This document shows, one piece after another, positions 21,732 through 29,634 of a stretch of DNA of 64,000 nucleotides (the stretch's first letter is position 1; the number at the start of each line of letters is the position of its first letter). The position numbers and the translations under genes were made by a program. A model generated the notes under the pieces. It saw only the letters and a program-made list of their open reading frames with translations. It was not told the DNA's origin and made no database searches. The DNA comes from Pseudomonas kielensis (lineage in GTDB: Bacteria > Pseudomonadota > Gammaproteobacteria > Pseudomonadales > Pseudomonadaceae), in contig NZ_JACMYG010000001.1 of the NCBI RefSeq assembly GCF_014236655.1, positions 1 through 64,000 of the forward strand. The letters run 5' to 3'.

Positions 21732-24614
21732 TTAGCCATGAATTCCCTTGCGCATAATTCCGACTATATTGCCGATTTGGTTTAACAGTTCCTTCGCCTC
21801 ATCTTTTTCGAGTCCGTGTAAGTAGTGCTGGAGTCGCTCGATCTCAGAAACTGCTCCTGCATAGTCCTTACAAAGCGCGAGTATCTCTGCATACTGCCCC
21901 CTGACCTGAACCATCCTTCCCATTAAGCCCATCTCAGAGACTACACGCAAAACTTGTTGCTCAAGAATTTCTCTAGCTCCCACATACTCACCTGCTTCGG
22001 CAAACTCTTCAGCGGCATCCTGCCCCAACCTCACGAACGAATCGTATGCATTAACCATATTGTAGAATTTCATGGCATGGATGCGAGAAAAGCCGGACTT
22101 GCGTCCCTGCGCATTCAAAATTTTCGCATACAAATCCAGCGAGTCCGCAAGATGCTTGATGTCCTCACTCACGTCATCTGACCGCTTGATCACTTTCCAA
22201 AGTACATCTGGATTTTTGCCGAGGACATCTTTTGGCTCAAGCCCCAAAATCCCATAATATCCATCCATAACTGCCTTGCACAAAAGCTCTGCTGCTTTGT
22301 AGCGCTTAAGCTTCCACAGTGCGAAAGCATGGTTATAGTCGAATATCCGCCTGTGGATCGAATCTGGAATTTTTGGGGCAGCGGACTCAACCTCTCTCCT
22401 CACATCTTTTTCATGACCGAGGTATGCTGCAAATAAGATTTTTTTCATAGCTAGCGATAAATGCTCGCGAAACTCAAAGCCGTGAGCATCTAGAATTTGC
22501 GCCATCGTTGATAGATGGCTTGAAGCTTCATCATAACGACTGTCTCTCATGAGAGAGAATACAAGTCCGTCAAGTGCCCAGAACGTTTGTCCTGGATCTA
22601 AACTTCCCGAGCTTACTGCACTCGCCAAACTAGACGCTACATCTACCAGGATCCCCATCTCATAGAATGTCTCCTCACCAGCGAGTTCGATGAGCGGCTC
22701 GACGTCATTAAGCTTAATGAAAACTTGAATCAGAAGTGCAATCCGCGAGGTGTCACGGTTTTTCTCCATTCCCTGGATCAGCAACTCCTTCAACGTCAGC
22801 AAGGCGGCAGTGACCGCAGGCTCACCCATGAGCTCCAGGTGACGTAGGCCTAGGGCACGGACGGCATCATGGACTTTGAGCGTTTTGGCGCCAAACACCT
22901 CAACTGTCCCCGTTGCCTGGATTTTCTTGATTACCGCAGCTGCGCCACCCGGCGACAGCTTGAGGGTGGTTTGCAGCAGGCGAACCACTTCTTCTTGCGT
23001 TAACCCGGTGTCGGCCAAACTGACTACAGCCAAGGCATTCTGTGTAACTGCGTCATAACCTTCGTAAACACGAGCCAGGATAATCTCCTGAGCAGTCTCA
23101 GCGACGTTTGCCTGCAGAGCAAGGTCAGCGCAGAGCGTTTCAATGTTCCCATCGTAATCAGCTTTGGCAATCGCAATGGCACTATCGACATATAGCGGGA
23201 GGCCCCCAGTATAGGCACGGAGCTGCTGGAGTGCCTGAGGACTGCCGTAGGCGCCCGCGCCACTGGCCACCTGCGCAACAGTGTCAAGATCCCAGCCCTG
23301 CAAAATCTCACGACGCAAACCCATGACGGCTTCGAGCTCACGTACATTTTCATGAGGCTGGCAAAGGAGTATGAAGCGGATGTGCCGAGTGGCGTTAAGG
23401 AGGTCGCGGATGTTAGTTACTGGTACACGATGCGCATTGTCGACAACAACAATCAGAGGCGCCTCAGCCTGCTCCAGGAATCTGTCGAATGCCCGAATCG
23501 CTTCGTAACCGCTCGCCCCTGGTAACAGTATCTTCCGAATACCATCAGAGTCTCGCTTCATGTATTTGGAGGCGAGCTCCCGCACAATCGAGCTTGCCAG
23601 AGCGGGCCCTGGTAGGTCACCAACATCGTAATAAGCGCATGGCTCAGGACTGTGTAGAGCCGCATGAGCGGCCCATGTGGTCTTACCTGCACCGGACAAC
23701 CCGCAGATTATGCGCACCCGCTCCGCTGAAGTGAGCTCAGGCTCATTCTTTTGCGGCCTGTATGAGAGAGGGGGTGTTGGGAAGTCCTGCAGTTGAACAA
23801 CCAACTGTTCGAATAGGCCAGGTAGCTCTGAGGTGTGGAAAACATGCCGAGCGTTTCCGCCCCCCGCAGCACAAGCGAGCATCACCAGGCCCGCCATTTT
23901 CCAAGTCAAAGAAGAAGGCGACAGCAGCGAGAAATTCAGCTTTTCAGCCTCTGCCGTACACCACTGAGCAGCCTCCTCCAGAGATGTCCAGGCAGGAGGA
24001 AGGCAAGCTGGACGCAACGCGCTTGAACCAGCGGAAAGGTATATCAAGTCAATGGACGCCTTCTGCTCATCAACCTCAGACCGGAGGGTTTCCCCTAACA
24101 CTTGGTTCGCGACGATGACGAATTGGGCTGCACCTGGCCGCCGCCCATCCTTGTGCTCCTGCCTCAGGATCTCGAAGCGCTCCAGAGCGCCAGAAACGTC
24201 AACCGGCATAATGGGTTTCGAGCGCGTTTTTACCTGGACGTACACGTGGCCAGCTTCAGTGTTGAGCTCGACGTCCTCGTCCCGCTCGACCAACACTTCA
24301 CGTACGCCGGAAGATTGCGCCAACAGTAGGCACCCCACAGCGTACAAGTGCTGATAAAGAAACCCCTTATGAACAGACTCAATGCGCTTGAGTTGTGCAG
24401 GGTCTAATACGTCGTTGTGAGGGATCTGGTCATTCGGTTGCATGGCAATACCATTCGGCATGAGGTAGAGAAGCTCTTCGCGAGAAGTGCTGGCTAGGCG
24501 ACAGCCGGCGTGGCAGCCTTTGTGGGTGACCGATAGCGGCAGCTTTCTGATCTCAGAAAACTGGTCTGTCCCCCAAGATGCCGTAATCCCTAACACCACT
24601 AAGTCTATAGACAT
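21732..24614 (-). CDS. STAND NTPase with DUF4297-like nuclease domain (Avs/defence type)
   Basis: A protein of about 960 aa. The N-terminal part has GFLYQHLYAVGCLL and ERDEDVEL followed by YVQVKTRSKP, a PD-(D/E)xK-like nuclease pattern typical of DUF4297/Cap4 endonuclease domains. A P-loop NTPase follows, with Walker A GLSGAGKTTW (plus-strand about 23676-23706) and Walker B PLIVVVDNAHR. A winged-helix-like part and a long helical, TPR-like C-terminus complete it. This layout (effector, STAND ATPase, sensor repeats) is that of anti-phage proteins of the AVAST class; the trigger is unknown. The start is uncertain: 24614 has AAGG upstream, while 24461 and 24443 would drop about 50-57 residues of doubtful coding quality. 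Confidence 0.82.
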   Translation of the reverse strand: MSIDLVVLGITASWGTDQFSEIRKLPLSVTHKGCHAGCRLASTSREELLYLMPNGIAMQPNDQIPHNDVLDPAQLKRIESVHKGFLYQHLYAVGCLLLAQSSGVREVLVERDEDVELNTEAGHVYVQVKTRSKPIMPVDVSGALERFEILRQEHKDGRRPGAAQFVIVANQVLGETLRSEVDEQKASIDLIYLSAGSSALRPACLPPAWTSLEEAAQWCTAEAEKLNFSLLSPSSLTWKMAGLVMLACAAGGGNARHVFHTSELPGLFEQLVVQLQDFPTPPLSYRPQKNEPELTSAERVRIICGLSGAGKTTWAAHAALHSPEPCAYYDVGDLPGPALASSIVRELASKYMKRDSDGIRKILLPGASGYEAIRAFDRFLEQAEAPLIVVVDNAHRVPVTNIRDLLNATRHIRFILLCQPHENVRELEAVMGLRREILQGWDLDTVAQVASGAGAYGSPQALQQLRAYTGGLPLYVDSAIAIAKADYDGNIETLCADLALQANVAETAQEIILARVYEGYDAVTQNALAVVSLADTGLTQEEVVRLLQTTLKLSPGGAAAVIKKIQATGTVEVFGAKTLKVHDAVRALGLRHLELMGEPAVTAALLTLKELLIQGMEKNRDTSRIALLIQVFIKLNDVEPLIELAGEETFYEMGILVDVASSLASAVSSGSLDPGQTFWALDGLVFSLMRDSRYDEASSHLSTMAQILDAHGFEFREHLSLAMKKILFAAYLGHEKDVRREVESAAPKIPDSIHRRIFDYNHAFALWKLKRYKAAELLCKAVMDGYYGILGLEPKDVLGKNPDVLWKVIKRSDDVSEDIKHLADSLDLYAKILNAQGRKSGFSRIHAMKFYNMVNAYDSFVRLGQDAAEEFAEAGEYVGAREILEQQVLRVVSEMGLMGRMVQVRGQYAEILALCKDYAGAVSEIERLQHYLHGLEKDEAKELLNQIGNIVGIMRKGIHG

Positions 24615-24686
24615 CGGTGGCCTTTTTGACCCGATCAAGGGACGGAAGAGTCTGACTCAATATCAGGTAAACAGACCTTTGATATT

Positions 24687-25151
24687 TCAAGCTTGAAAAA
24701 AAGCGTGACAGGCGTTCATCAAAACGGTCGCGTCGTGGAGGGCACGGTGGTGCTTGGTTGTTGGGAGGAGGCGGTAAATGTCACTGGCAGCCTCCCGGCC
24801 CACAAGCACCTCCAGAGGCTTCAACTGGAAGGTGGGCATCAGGTCTGCTGCTTCGTAGAGGACATCGAACCAAAAAACGTCTTGAGGTGAATCGCTGCAA
24901 AGCACCTGCCCTGAAAACAGCTGATTCATATTTCTCGCTACAGCGTCTGGGGTATCACCTTCCTGATGTAACTGATCTTGAGAGAGGCCGTGCATGTCTT
25001 GCGCGTCAAACGACCAGTGCGTCCAGTACCGGACGGGCTTGATAAGCGAGCTGAAAGTGGTATCACTCGACACGACGGCAACTTCAATCGGATAGCTGTC
25101 AGGAGCTATTCCAGAAGCTTCAAAATCAATAAAAAAAGAAGGCCGTTCCAC
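24687..25151 (-). CDS. DnaQ-like 3'-5' exonuclease (DEDDh)
   Basis: A 154-aa RNase H-fold exonuclease. All catalytic residues are visible: FIDFEASG (Asp9, Glu11), an Asp in the SDSPQDVFWFD stretch, and HRALHD (His135, Asp140; H-x4-D). It resembles small stand-alone exoribonucleases (Rv2179c-like) more than polymerase epsilon subunits. It lies upstream of the STAND NTPase on the same strand, 72 bp away, so joint transcription is possible. The substrate is unknown. Confidence 0.82.
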   Translation of the reverse strand: MERPSFFIDFEASGIAPDSYPIEVAVVSSDTTFSSLIKPVRYWTHWSFDAQDMHGLSQDQLHQEGDTPDAVARNMNQLFSGQVLCSDSPQDVFWFDVLYEAADLMPTFQLKPLEVLVGREAASDIYRLLPTTKHHRALHDATVLMNACHAFFQA

Positions 25152-25252
25152 CTTGCTGCTCCTGTTTGAGGCTGCGCTTTTCAGCGGCTACACCGACTGC
25201 TTATGTGTTTGCGCCGCAATTGCTCGAACCAGCAGTTCTAGCTGTTAGCAGC

Positions 25253-25639
25253 CTATGCAAGTCGATGGTCTTGCAGATGCTGCATCTCACGCTCCCATTC
25301 AACCAGAAATTTATCCCAATCCGAGGCGTATGGCCCATTAAGCAACCTGGTCGAGCCGATACTTGCCTGGTTGAAACGCTCCCTCCAGGGTTGCGGAATA
25401 GTCTGCTCCAGGATGATGTCGATTCCGGAGTAGTGATGCTGCACCGTGACACAATCCCGAAGTTTGTTGAGCTCAAGTGCCTTGTCAGCTTTGGGGGAGT
25501 ATTTCCCTTCTAGAAGGTCAAGGTCATCAAGGATGGATAAGGCATCGAACGCCTTCAAATCGCCTGGAGATATGTTCGCAAGCATCCACAAAGCCTTTCG
25601 TCTCTTGGCCTCCAGTTCGCGGAGTTCATCGTCGGGCAT
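25253..25639 (-). CDS. Hypothetical protein (128 aa)
   Basis: Starts MPDDELRELEAKRRKALWML at 25639, with AGAGGTAA upstream. The longer open frame would read through intergenic repeat copy B and is rejected. It is a charged, mainly helical protein with no recognised domain. Confidence 0.55.
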   Translation of the reverse strand: MPDDELRELEAKRRKALWMLANISPGDLKAFDALSILDDLDLLEGKYSPKADKALELNKLRDCVTVQHHYSGIDIILEQTIPQPWRERFNQASIGSTRLLNGPYASDWDKFLVEWEREMQHLQDHRLA

Positions 25640-25666
25640 TTGAGTTACCTCTTGTTGGCGTTGATG

Positions 25667-25770
25667 GCGTGCCGCCTGCGGCGTCAGGCTGCTGTGAATC
25701 GAGCCCCGCCAAGGCGTGTCTCGCCCCTGCGGGCTCGCATCCCTCACGCCTGCGCGCTCCGCTTGCTTGG
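25667..25770 (-). repeat. Dispersed structured repeat, copy B
   Basis: On the minus strand it shows CAAGCGGAGCGCGCAGGCGT, GAGGGATGCGAGCCCGCAGG, GATTCACAGCAGCC and a closing GC hairpin (GCCGCAGGCGGC). Placed directly upstream of the 128-aa gene, as copy A is upstream of the 69-aa gene. Confidence 0.75.
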
Positions 25771-25911
25771 TGCCTGAGCCTATGGGAAGCATAGATCGCA
25801 ACGCATCCTACCCTCATGATTCGGAGCTCGGCATCGCTATTCGAAGCGTTCTGTTATCGTTCTAAAAGTAATTTAGTCGCTCTTATTCATCAACCTTCTG
25901 GGGAGCCGGGA

Positions 25912-26421
25912 TTGGACACAACTCAACGCGTACCAGGCAGAGCCTACCAAACGGTTCGCGATCCTGAGCGCCTGCTCATTGAAGAGCGCGCCGAAGCTCT
26001 CTCAGCCGCAGGATATCCGCTGCCAAATGATGATCCGGCTATGTACGCTGAGCAGAGACTGAAAGAGGCCAGAGCGGCAGCTCGTTCGTCGCAGCTAAAT
26101 GGCGCTGCCGAAGAGGCTCCACTCTCAACGAGAGAGGTCAGCCAAGTGCTGAGGGAGGTAGCTCTTGGGCGCCTAATTATGGTCAGAGCCTGCGAGAGGG
26201 GATGGGAAGAAATTTATGCGGAGCGCTTCAAAGTTAATGTCGAAGGTTGGCGAATGTCTATTCATAACGACCGCGATGAGCTGGGCTACTGCGAAGAGTG
26301 CATAAGCCCTGACGGACGGCGCTGGTCTATAGACTCGGGAAATCGCTTTGGCACAGATCCCATTGCTATGCTGAGCACATGGGAGCATCAAACGCTTGAG
26401 CGGCTCCTGAAGGCGATTTAA
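25912..26421 (+). CDS. Hypothetical protein
   Basis: A protein of about 169 aa. I prefer the TTG start at 25912 because GGGAG lies 6-7 nt upstream; an ATG at 25816 is in frame but has no ribosome site. It is hydrophilic, with ERLLIEERAEALSAAG and a C-terminal half rich in Trp, Asp and Arg (GRRWSIDSGNRFG). No family is recognised. Confidence 0.55.
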   Translation: MDTTQRVPGRAYQTVRDPERLLIEERAEALSAAGYPLPNDDPAMYAEQRLKEARAAARSSQLNGAAEEAPLSTREVSQVLREVALGRLIMVRACERGWEEIYAERFKVNVEGWRMSIHNDRDELGYCEECISPDGRRWSIDSGNRFGTDPIAMLSTWEHQTLERLLKAI

Positions 26422-26586
26422 GTGGGGCATCCTCCGCCACCCGCCTCTTTAGACATTTACGCAGGCCTACCAGGCTGCTAGGACGACTTCCGTGCTCAGA
26501 TATTGTCTTTCGTCCTGTGGGTCACAAGGTACTGACAACTAGGAAGTTAAGAGCTACCGCCCCCATTTTTATCATCAAGGAAGAAA

Positions 26587-27267
26587 ATGAAATACTCATT
26601 GCTTGAAGGCGCTCGTGTAGAGGCCACTCCAAAAGCACGTGGTGTTTGCAGTTTTTGTGGTTCCCAGACCGTCGCTAAATGCGGGAACCATGTCGTCTGG
26701 CATTGGGCTCATAAACGTTTGGACAATTGCGATCCGTGGTGGGAAACGGAAACCGCATGGCATCGCGATTGGAAGAATATGTTCCCAACCGAGTGGCAGG
26801 AAGTTGTGTTGCAAGCATCCTCAGGGGAGCGACATATAGCAGATGTCCGAACTCCTTCAGGGATGGTTATTGAGTTTCAGAGATCGACGATACATCCCGA
26901 AGAGGTCATCGCGAGGCAAAACTACTATCAAAATATGATCTGGGTGATCGATGGCACGCGAACTGAGTTCGACAGGTACAACTTCAGAATGGGTTTGTCG
27001 AAATTGTCGGAGAATGGACTGGCTTCATTTAGCTGGTATTCCCGCAGCAAGCTCTTTGCTCGCTGGTTGGTTTCCAAACCCGTGTTCATCGACTTTGGCC
27101 CCGATTTTGGTATATGGCGCGTCTTAAGATTCGATCCGACTCAAAAACATGGATTGGTGGCTTACACACCGAAGGAAAAGCTGGTCGAATGGATCACCCA
27201 CGGCACCACCGATTTCAGCTTCAACGGAGGCCCGGCCTCTGATAGATCCGTTACGGCGGATCAATAA
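26587..27267 (+). CDS. CoiA-like nuclease-domain protein
   Basis: A 226-aa protein of the competence CoiA-like family. CSFCG and WHWAH suggest a zinc knuckle near residues 21-42. A PD-(D/E)xK-like core follows: HIADVRT (Asp about 86), then VIEFQRS (Glu about 96, Gln about 98). The family pattern continues in EEVIARQNYYQNMIWVID. AAGGAAG precedes ATG 26587. CoiA proteins process DNA during uptake; here, among defence-like genes, a nuclease role is plausible but unproven. Confidence 0.75.
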   Translation: MKYSLLEGARVEATPKARGVCSFCGSQTVAKCGNHVVWHWAHKRLDNCDPWWETETAWHRDWKNMFPTEWQEVVLQASSGERHIADVRTPSGMVIEFQRSTIHPEEVIARQNYYQNMIWVIDGTRTEFDRYNFRMGLSKLSENGLASFSWYSRSKLFARWLVSKPVFIDFGPDFGIWRVLRFDPTQKHGLVAYTPKEKLVEWITHGTTDFSFNGGPASDRSVTADQ

Positions 27268-27271
27268 AAAC

Positions 27272-27297
27272 CGACCAAGTGCCTAGGGGCATGGTCG
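27272..27297 (+). terminator. Hairpin after the CoiA-like gene
   Basis: CGACCA pairs with TGGTCG and an inner TGCC pairs with GGCA, 5 bp past the stop. No strong T run follows, so termination is only likely. Confidence 0.4.
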
Positions 27298-27366
27298 TCA
27301 TGATTAGTTAAAAGTTGCTGACTCATCTCTGAGCTATGCTGGGTCGTAATCAAGGAGTCCATGTAG

Positions 27367-27576
27367 ATGCCCGGTGAATACTCGCTGTCAGACGTTCTGG
27401 AAAGAATGTGCCAAAACCAGCTAGCCCTCGAAGCGGCTCTCATGGAGCTAACCCTCCATGTGGAAGCCCAGGGACATGCGGAAGTTGGCGACAACGTTCG
27501 TGGTGCGCTTTACACGATTGGTGAGAATGCAGGTCATATCAAACAGGGGCTGGCCCGGCTCAAAAAGCTTCCATGA
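27367..27576 (+). CDS. Small hypothetical protein (69 aa)
   Basis: A small helical protein (LSDVLERMCQNQLALEAALMEL). AAGGAG lies about 9 nt before ATG 27367. Its stop overlaps the start of the next gene (ATGA), so the two form a translationally coupled pair. Function unknown. Confidence 0.6.
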   Translation: MPGEYSLSDVLERMCQNQLALEAALMELTLHVEAQGHAEVGDNVRGALYTIGENAGHIKQGLARLKKLP

Positions 27577-28049
27577 CCCAGCCGCTCTTCGATTTTGATC
27601 TCAAACGCGTTTCGCTTGAGCATTATATTACTGGGAAAGCTGCTATCAACTTCCCGCACCATGAAAGCCCCACTGGTGGGTGGCATTTCCTGTCCTACTT
27701 CGACCGGGATTCGGGCTTAGCGAAAGTGTCTTTGGCAGGTATTCACTATCCTGACACCACGGGATTTTTTGGCGACGCGGGCGTCATTGACGTATCTGAA
27801 CAACTGGCCAAGCGCGGTTGGTTTTTAGACGGGCAACTGCTCTTCATGGCGGATCACTACCGAGCGGCGGCGGATATGATTGTGAGATGGGCCCTGAGCG
27901 AATCCGAGCACTGCAATATCGAGATTGACGAGTGGTTTCCATCCCTGACGGAAAAGCAGCGACTACTCAAGATGCTCGACTTGGCCAAGCCGAAGCTTTT
28001 TGAGGTTGGCAGGATCCACAAAGTGGAGACTTGGCTGGATTCCCAGTGA
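27573..28049 (+). CDS. Hypothetical protein coupled to the 69-aa gene
   Basis: A 158-aa protein starting MTQPLFDFDLKRVSLEHYIT. It is acidic, with a C-terminal helical part (SLTEKQRLLKMLDLAKPKLF). The ATGA overlap with a small upstream gene recalls toxin-antitoxin or effector-immunity pairs, but no toxin motif is visible. Confidence 0.55.
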   Translation: MTQPLFDFDLKRVSLEHYITGKAAINFPHHESPTGGWHFLSYFDRDSGLAKVSLAGIHYPDTTGFFGDAGVIDVSEQLAKRGWFLDGQLLFMADHYRAAADMIVRWALSESEHCNIEIDEWFPSLTEKQRLLKMLDLAKPKLFEVGRIHKVETWLDSQ

Positions 28050-28206
28050 AGTCGCTGCATTGTGGCTAAGGACGCAGCATGAATTTCTAGGAGTTGAACG
28101 GACGCATCAAGGTGTCCGGAGCTGGGCAAAAAATCAGGCTGGAGTAAGCGTGTTACGACGAAATTATGCTGTTTGATATTTCTTACGATTTGCCAAGGAT
28201 GCCAAA

Positions 28207-29139
28207 ATGGAAGCTCCAAAACGGTTGTACAAATACAGAGCATTCAGTGCGCTAACCGTCGATTTACTGGTATCGGACAAGATCTACTTTGCCGATCCCG
28301 CTTCGTTCAATGACCCGCTTGACACAAAGCCCTGTATTAACCCGGATCTTCCTGTTGATCAGCTCGAACACACACTTCGAAAGCTAATAGAGAACAGGAT
28401 CTCTGCGGAGATGGCAGCCGCTGCTAAGGCGATAATGTATCGAGGCCCTAAGACCGTAGGTCACATCCAGCGGCATAGTAAGCGTCAAGCAGAGCGGATT
28501 ATTGCGGACATTGCTTATAATGCGACCAATCCTGAATATCGTAATATTTCTCCCAGTCCACAAGTTCAGCTCTTAACCTACCAGTTACAGATTGAGCTCA
28601 TTCAAGCATACGACAAGGGAGTGCTCTCGCTCGCAACAAGAAACTCCTGCCCTCTTATGTGGAGCCACTATGGAGACCAGCACCATGGCCTTTGTATCGG
28701 TTACGAAGTTCCTGTGGACGCTCAGAAGAATCTTCATAAAGTGGCATATGGGGGAAGCCGGCTCATTGACGCAAGCAGAGTGGCCGCAATGCTTGACGGC
28801 GATGATGCGGCCCGAAAGGGAGTGGATGCTTCGGTGTTACTGCGTAAAGCTCAAGACTGGCGGTATGAGAAAGAATGGAGATTGATAGGACGCCGAGGCC
28901 TATCAGACTCACCGCTGGAAGTAACTGACGTGACCTTTGGCACACGTTGCATAGACTCGGTCAAACACACGGTTATCAAAGCATTAGAGGGGCGGGATAA
29001 ACCTATTAAAATGTATGAGATGCGTGAGATTTATGGAACCTTTAAACTCAAAAGATTCGCATTGAACGAACAGGAGCTTGCAGTCTCATACCCCCACCGC
29101 GCGCGTTCTGCAGCAGAGTTTTTTGACCGACTGGAATAA
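28207..29139 (+). CDS. DUF2971 family protein
   Basis: A 310-aa protein with the DUF2971 pattern: LYKYRAF at the start, FNDPLD near residue 40, CPLMWSHYGDQHHGLCIGYEV in the middle and KAQDWRYEKEWRL towards the end. The family is widespread in genomic islands and linked to phage defence in several contexts, but no activity can be inferred. It appears to be a single gene. Confidence 0.8.
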   Translation: MEAPKRLYKYRAFSALTVDLLVSDKIYFADPASFNDPLDTKPCINPDLPVDQLEHTLRKLIENRISAEMAAAAKAIMYRGPKTVGHIQRHSKRQAERIIADIAYNATNPEYRNISPSPQVQLLTYQLQIELIQAYDKGVLSLATRNSCPLMWSHYGDQHHGLCIGYEVPVDAQKNLHKVAYGGSRLIDASRVAAMLDGDDAARKGVDASVLLRKAQDWRYEKEWRLIGRRGLSDSPLEVTDVTFGTRCIDSVKHTVIKALEGRDKPIKMYEMREIYGTFKLKRFALNEQELAVSYPHRARSAAEFFDRLE

Positions 29140-29634
29140 ACGGGCGTTCGTTAAGTGATTTACCGCTCACCGCTACCCTGCGAGTTCACTGGCTCTATGA
29201 GGAGCCGCAGGTGAATATCGGGTAAGCTCACCCAGCGAGGCTATTCATAGCCATCGCCCTATAGTCCTTAGCTGCATCCCCCAGGATTCCTCATCCTGAG
29301 GCTGCGGGTGCGCACACCCGCCTTTGGAGCTACCCAAGCGATCTTGAAGGGCGGAGCCTATATTTACCTTTAGGCCGATGGAGGTATGTTCGAGCCGGTT
29401 GGGTTCGCTGACGCTTATCGGAAGAGGGAGAGCGTATTAGTTCAGCGGCTATCTTCAGGCTCCTGCACGACTTATGATGATGGCCGCTTGGCATCGCCAA
29501 CCTCTCAAATACGGACGTTGAGTCACACGACTTCCAAACACAGCAAGGACTCTGCTCAGCCAGTTGCCCGCCACTGTCTTAACGGAAACGCCGGGCTCAG
29601 CACGATGCCAGTCACTGAACGCTAGGAGCGGAAA
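29140..29634. other. 495-bp stretch without a clear gene
   Basis: No frame here has both a ribosome site and protein-like sequence. A hairpin GCGGGTGCGCACACCCGC lies near 29304-29321. The rest probably contains the promoter of the three-gene ABC system that follows. I recognise no RNA family. Confidence 0.4.

Noticed and set aside
29386..29625. 79-codon frame before the ABC three-component operon
   Set aside because: No ribosome site and Ser/Thr-rich low-quality sequence; treated as leader DNA.
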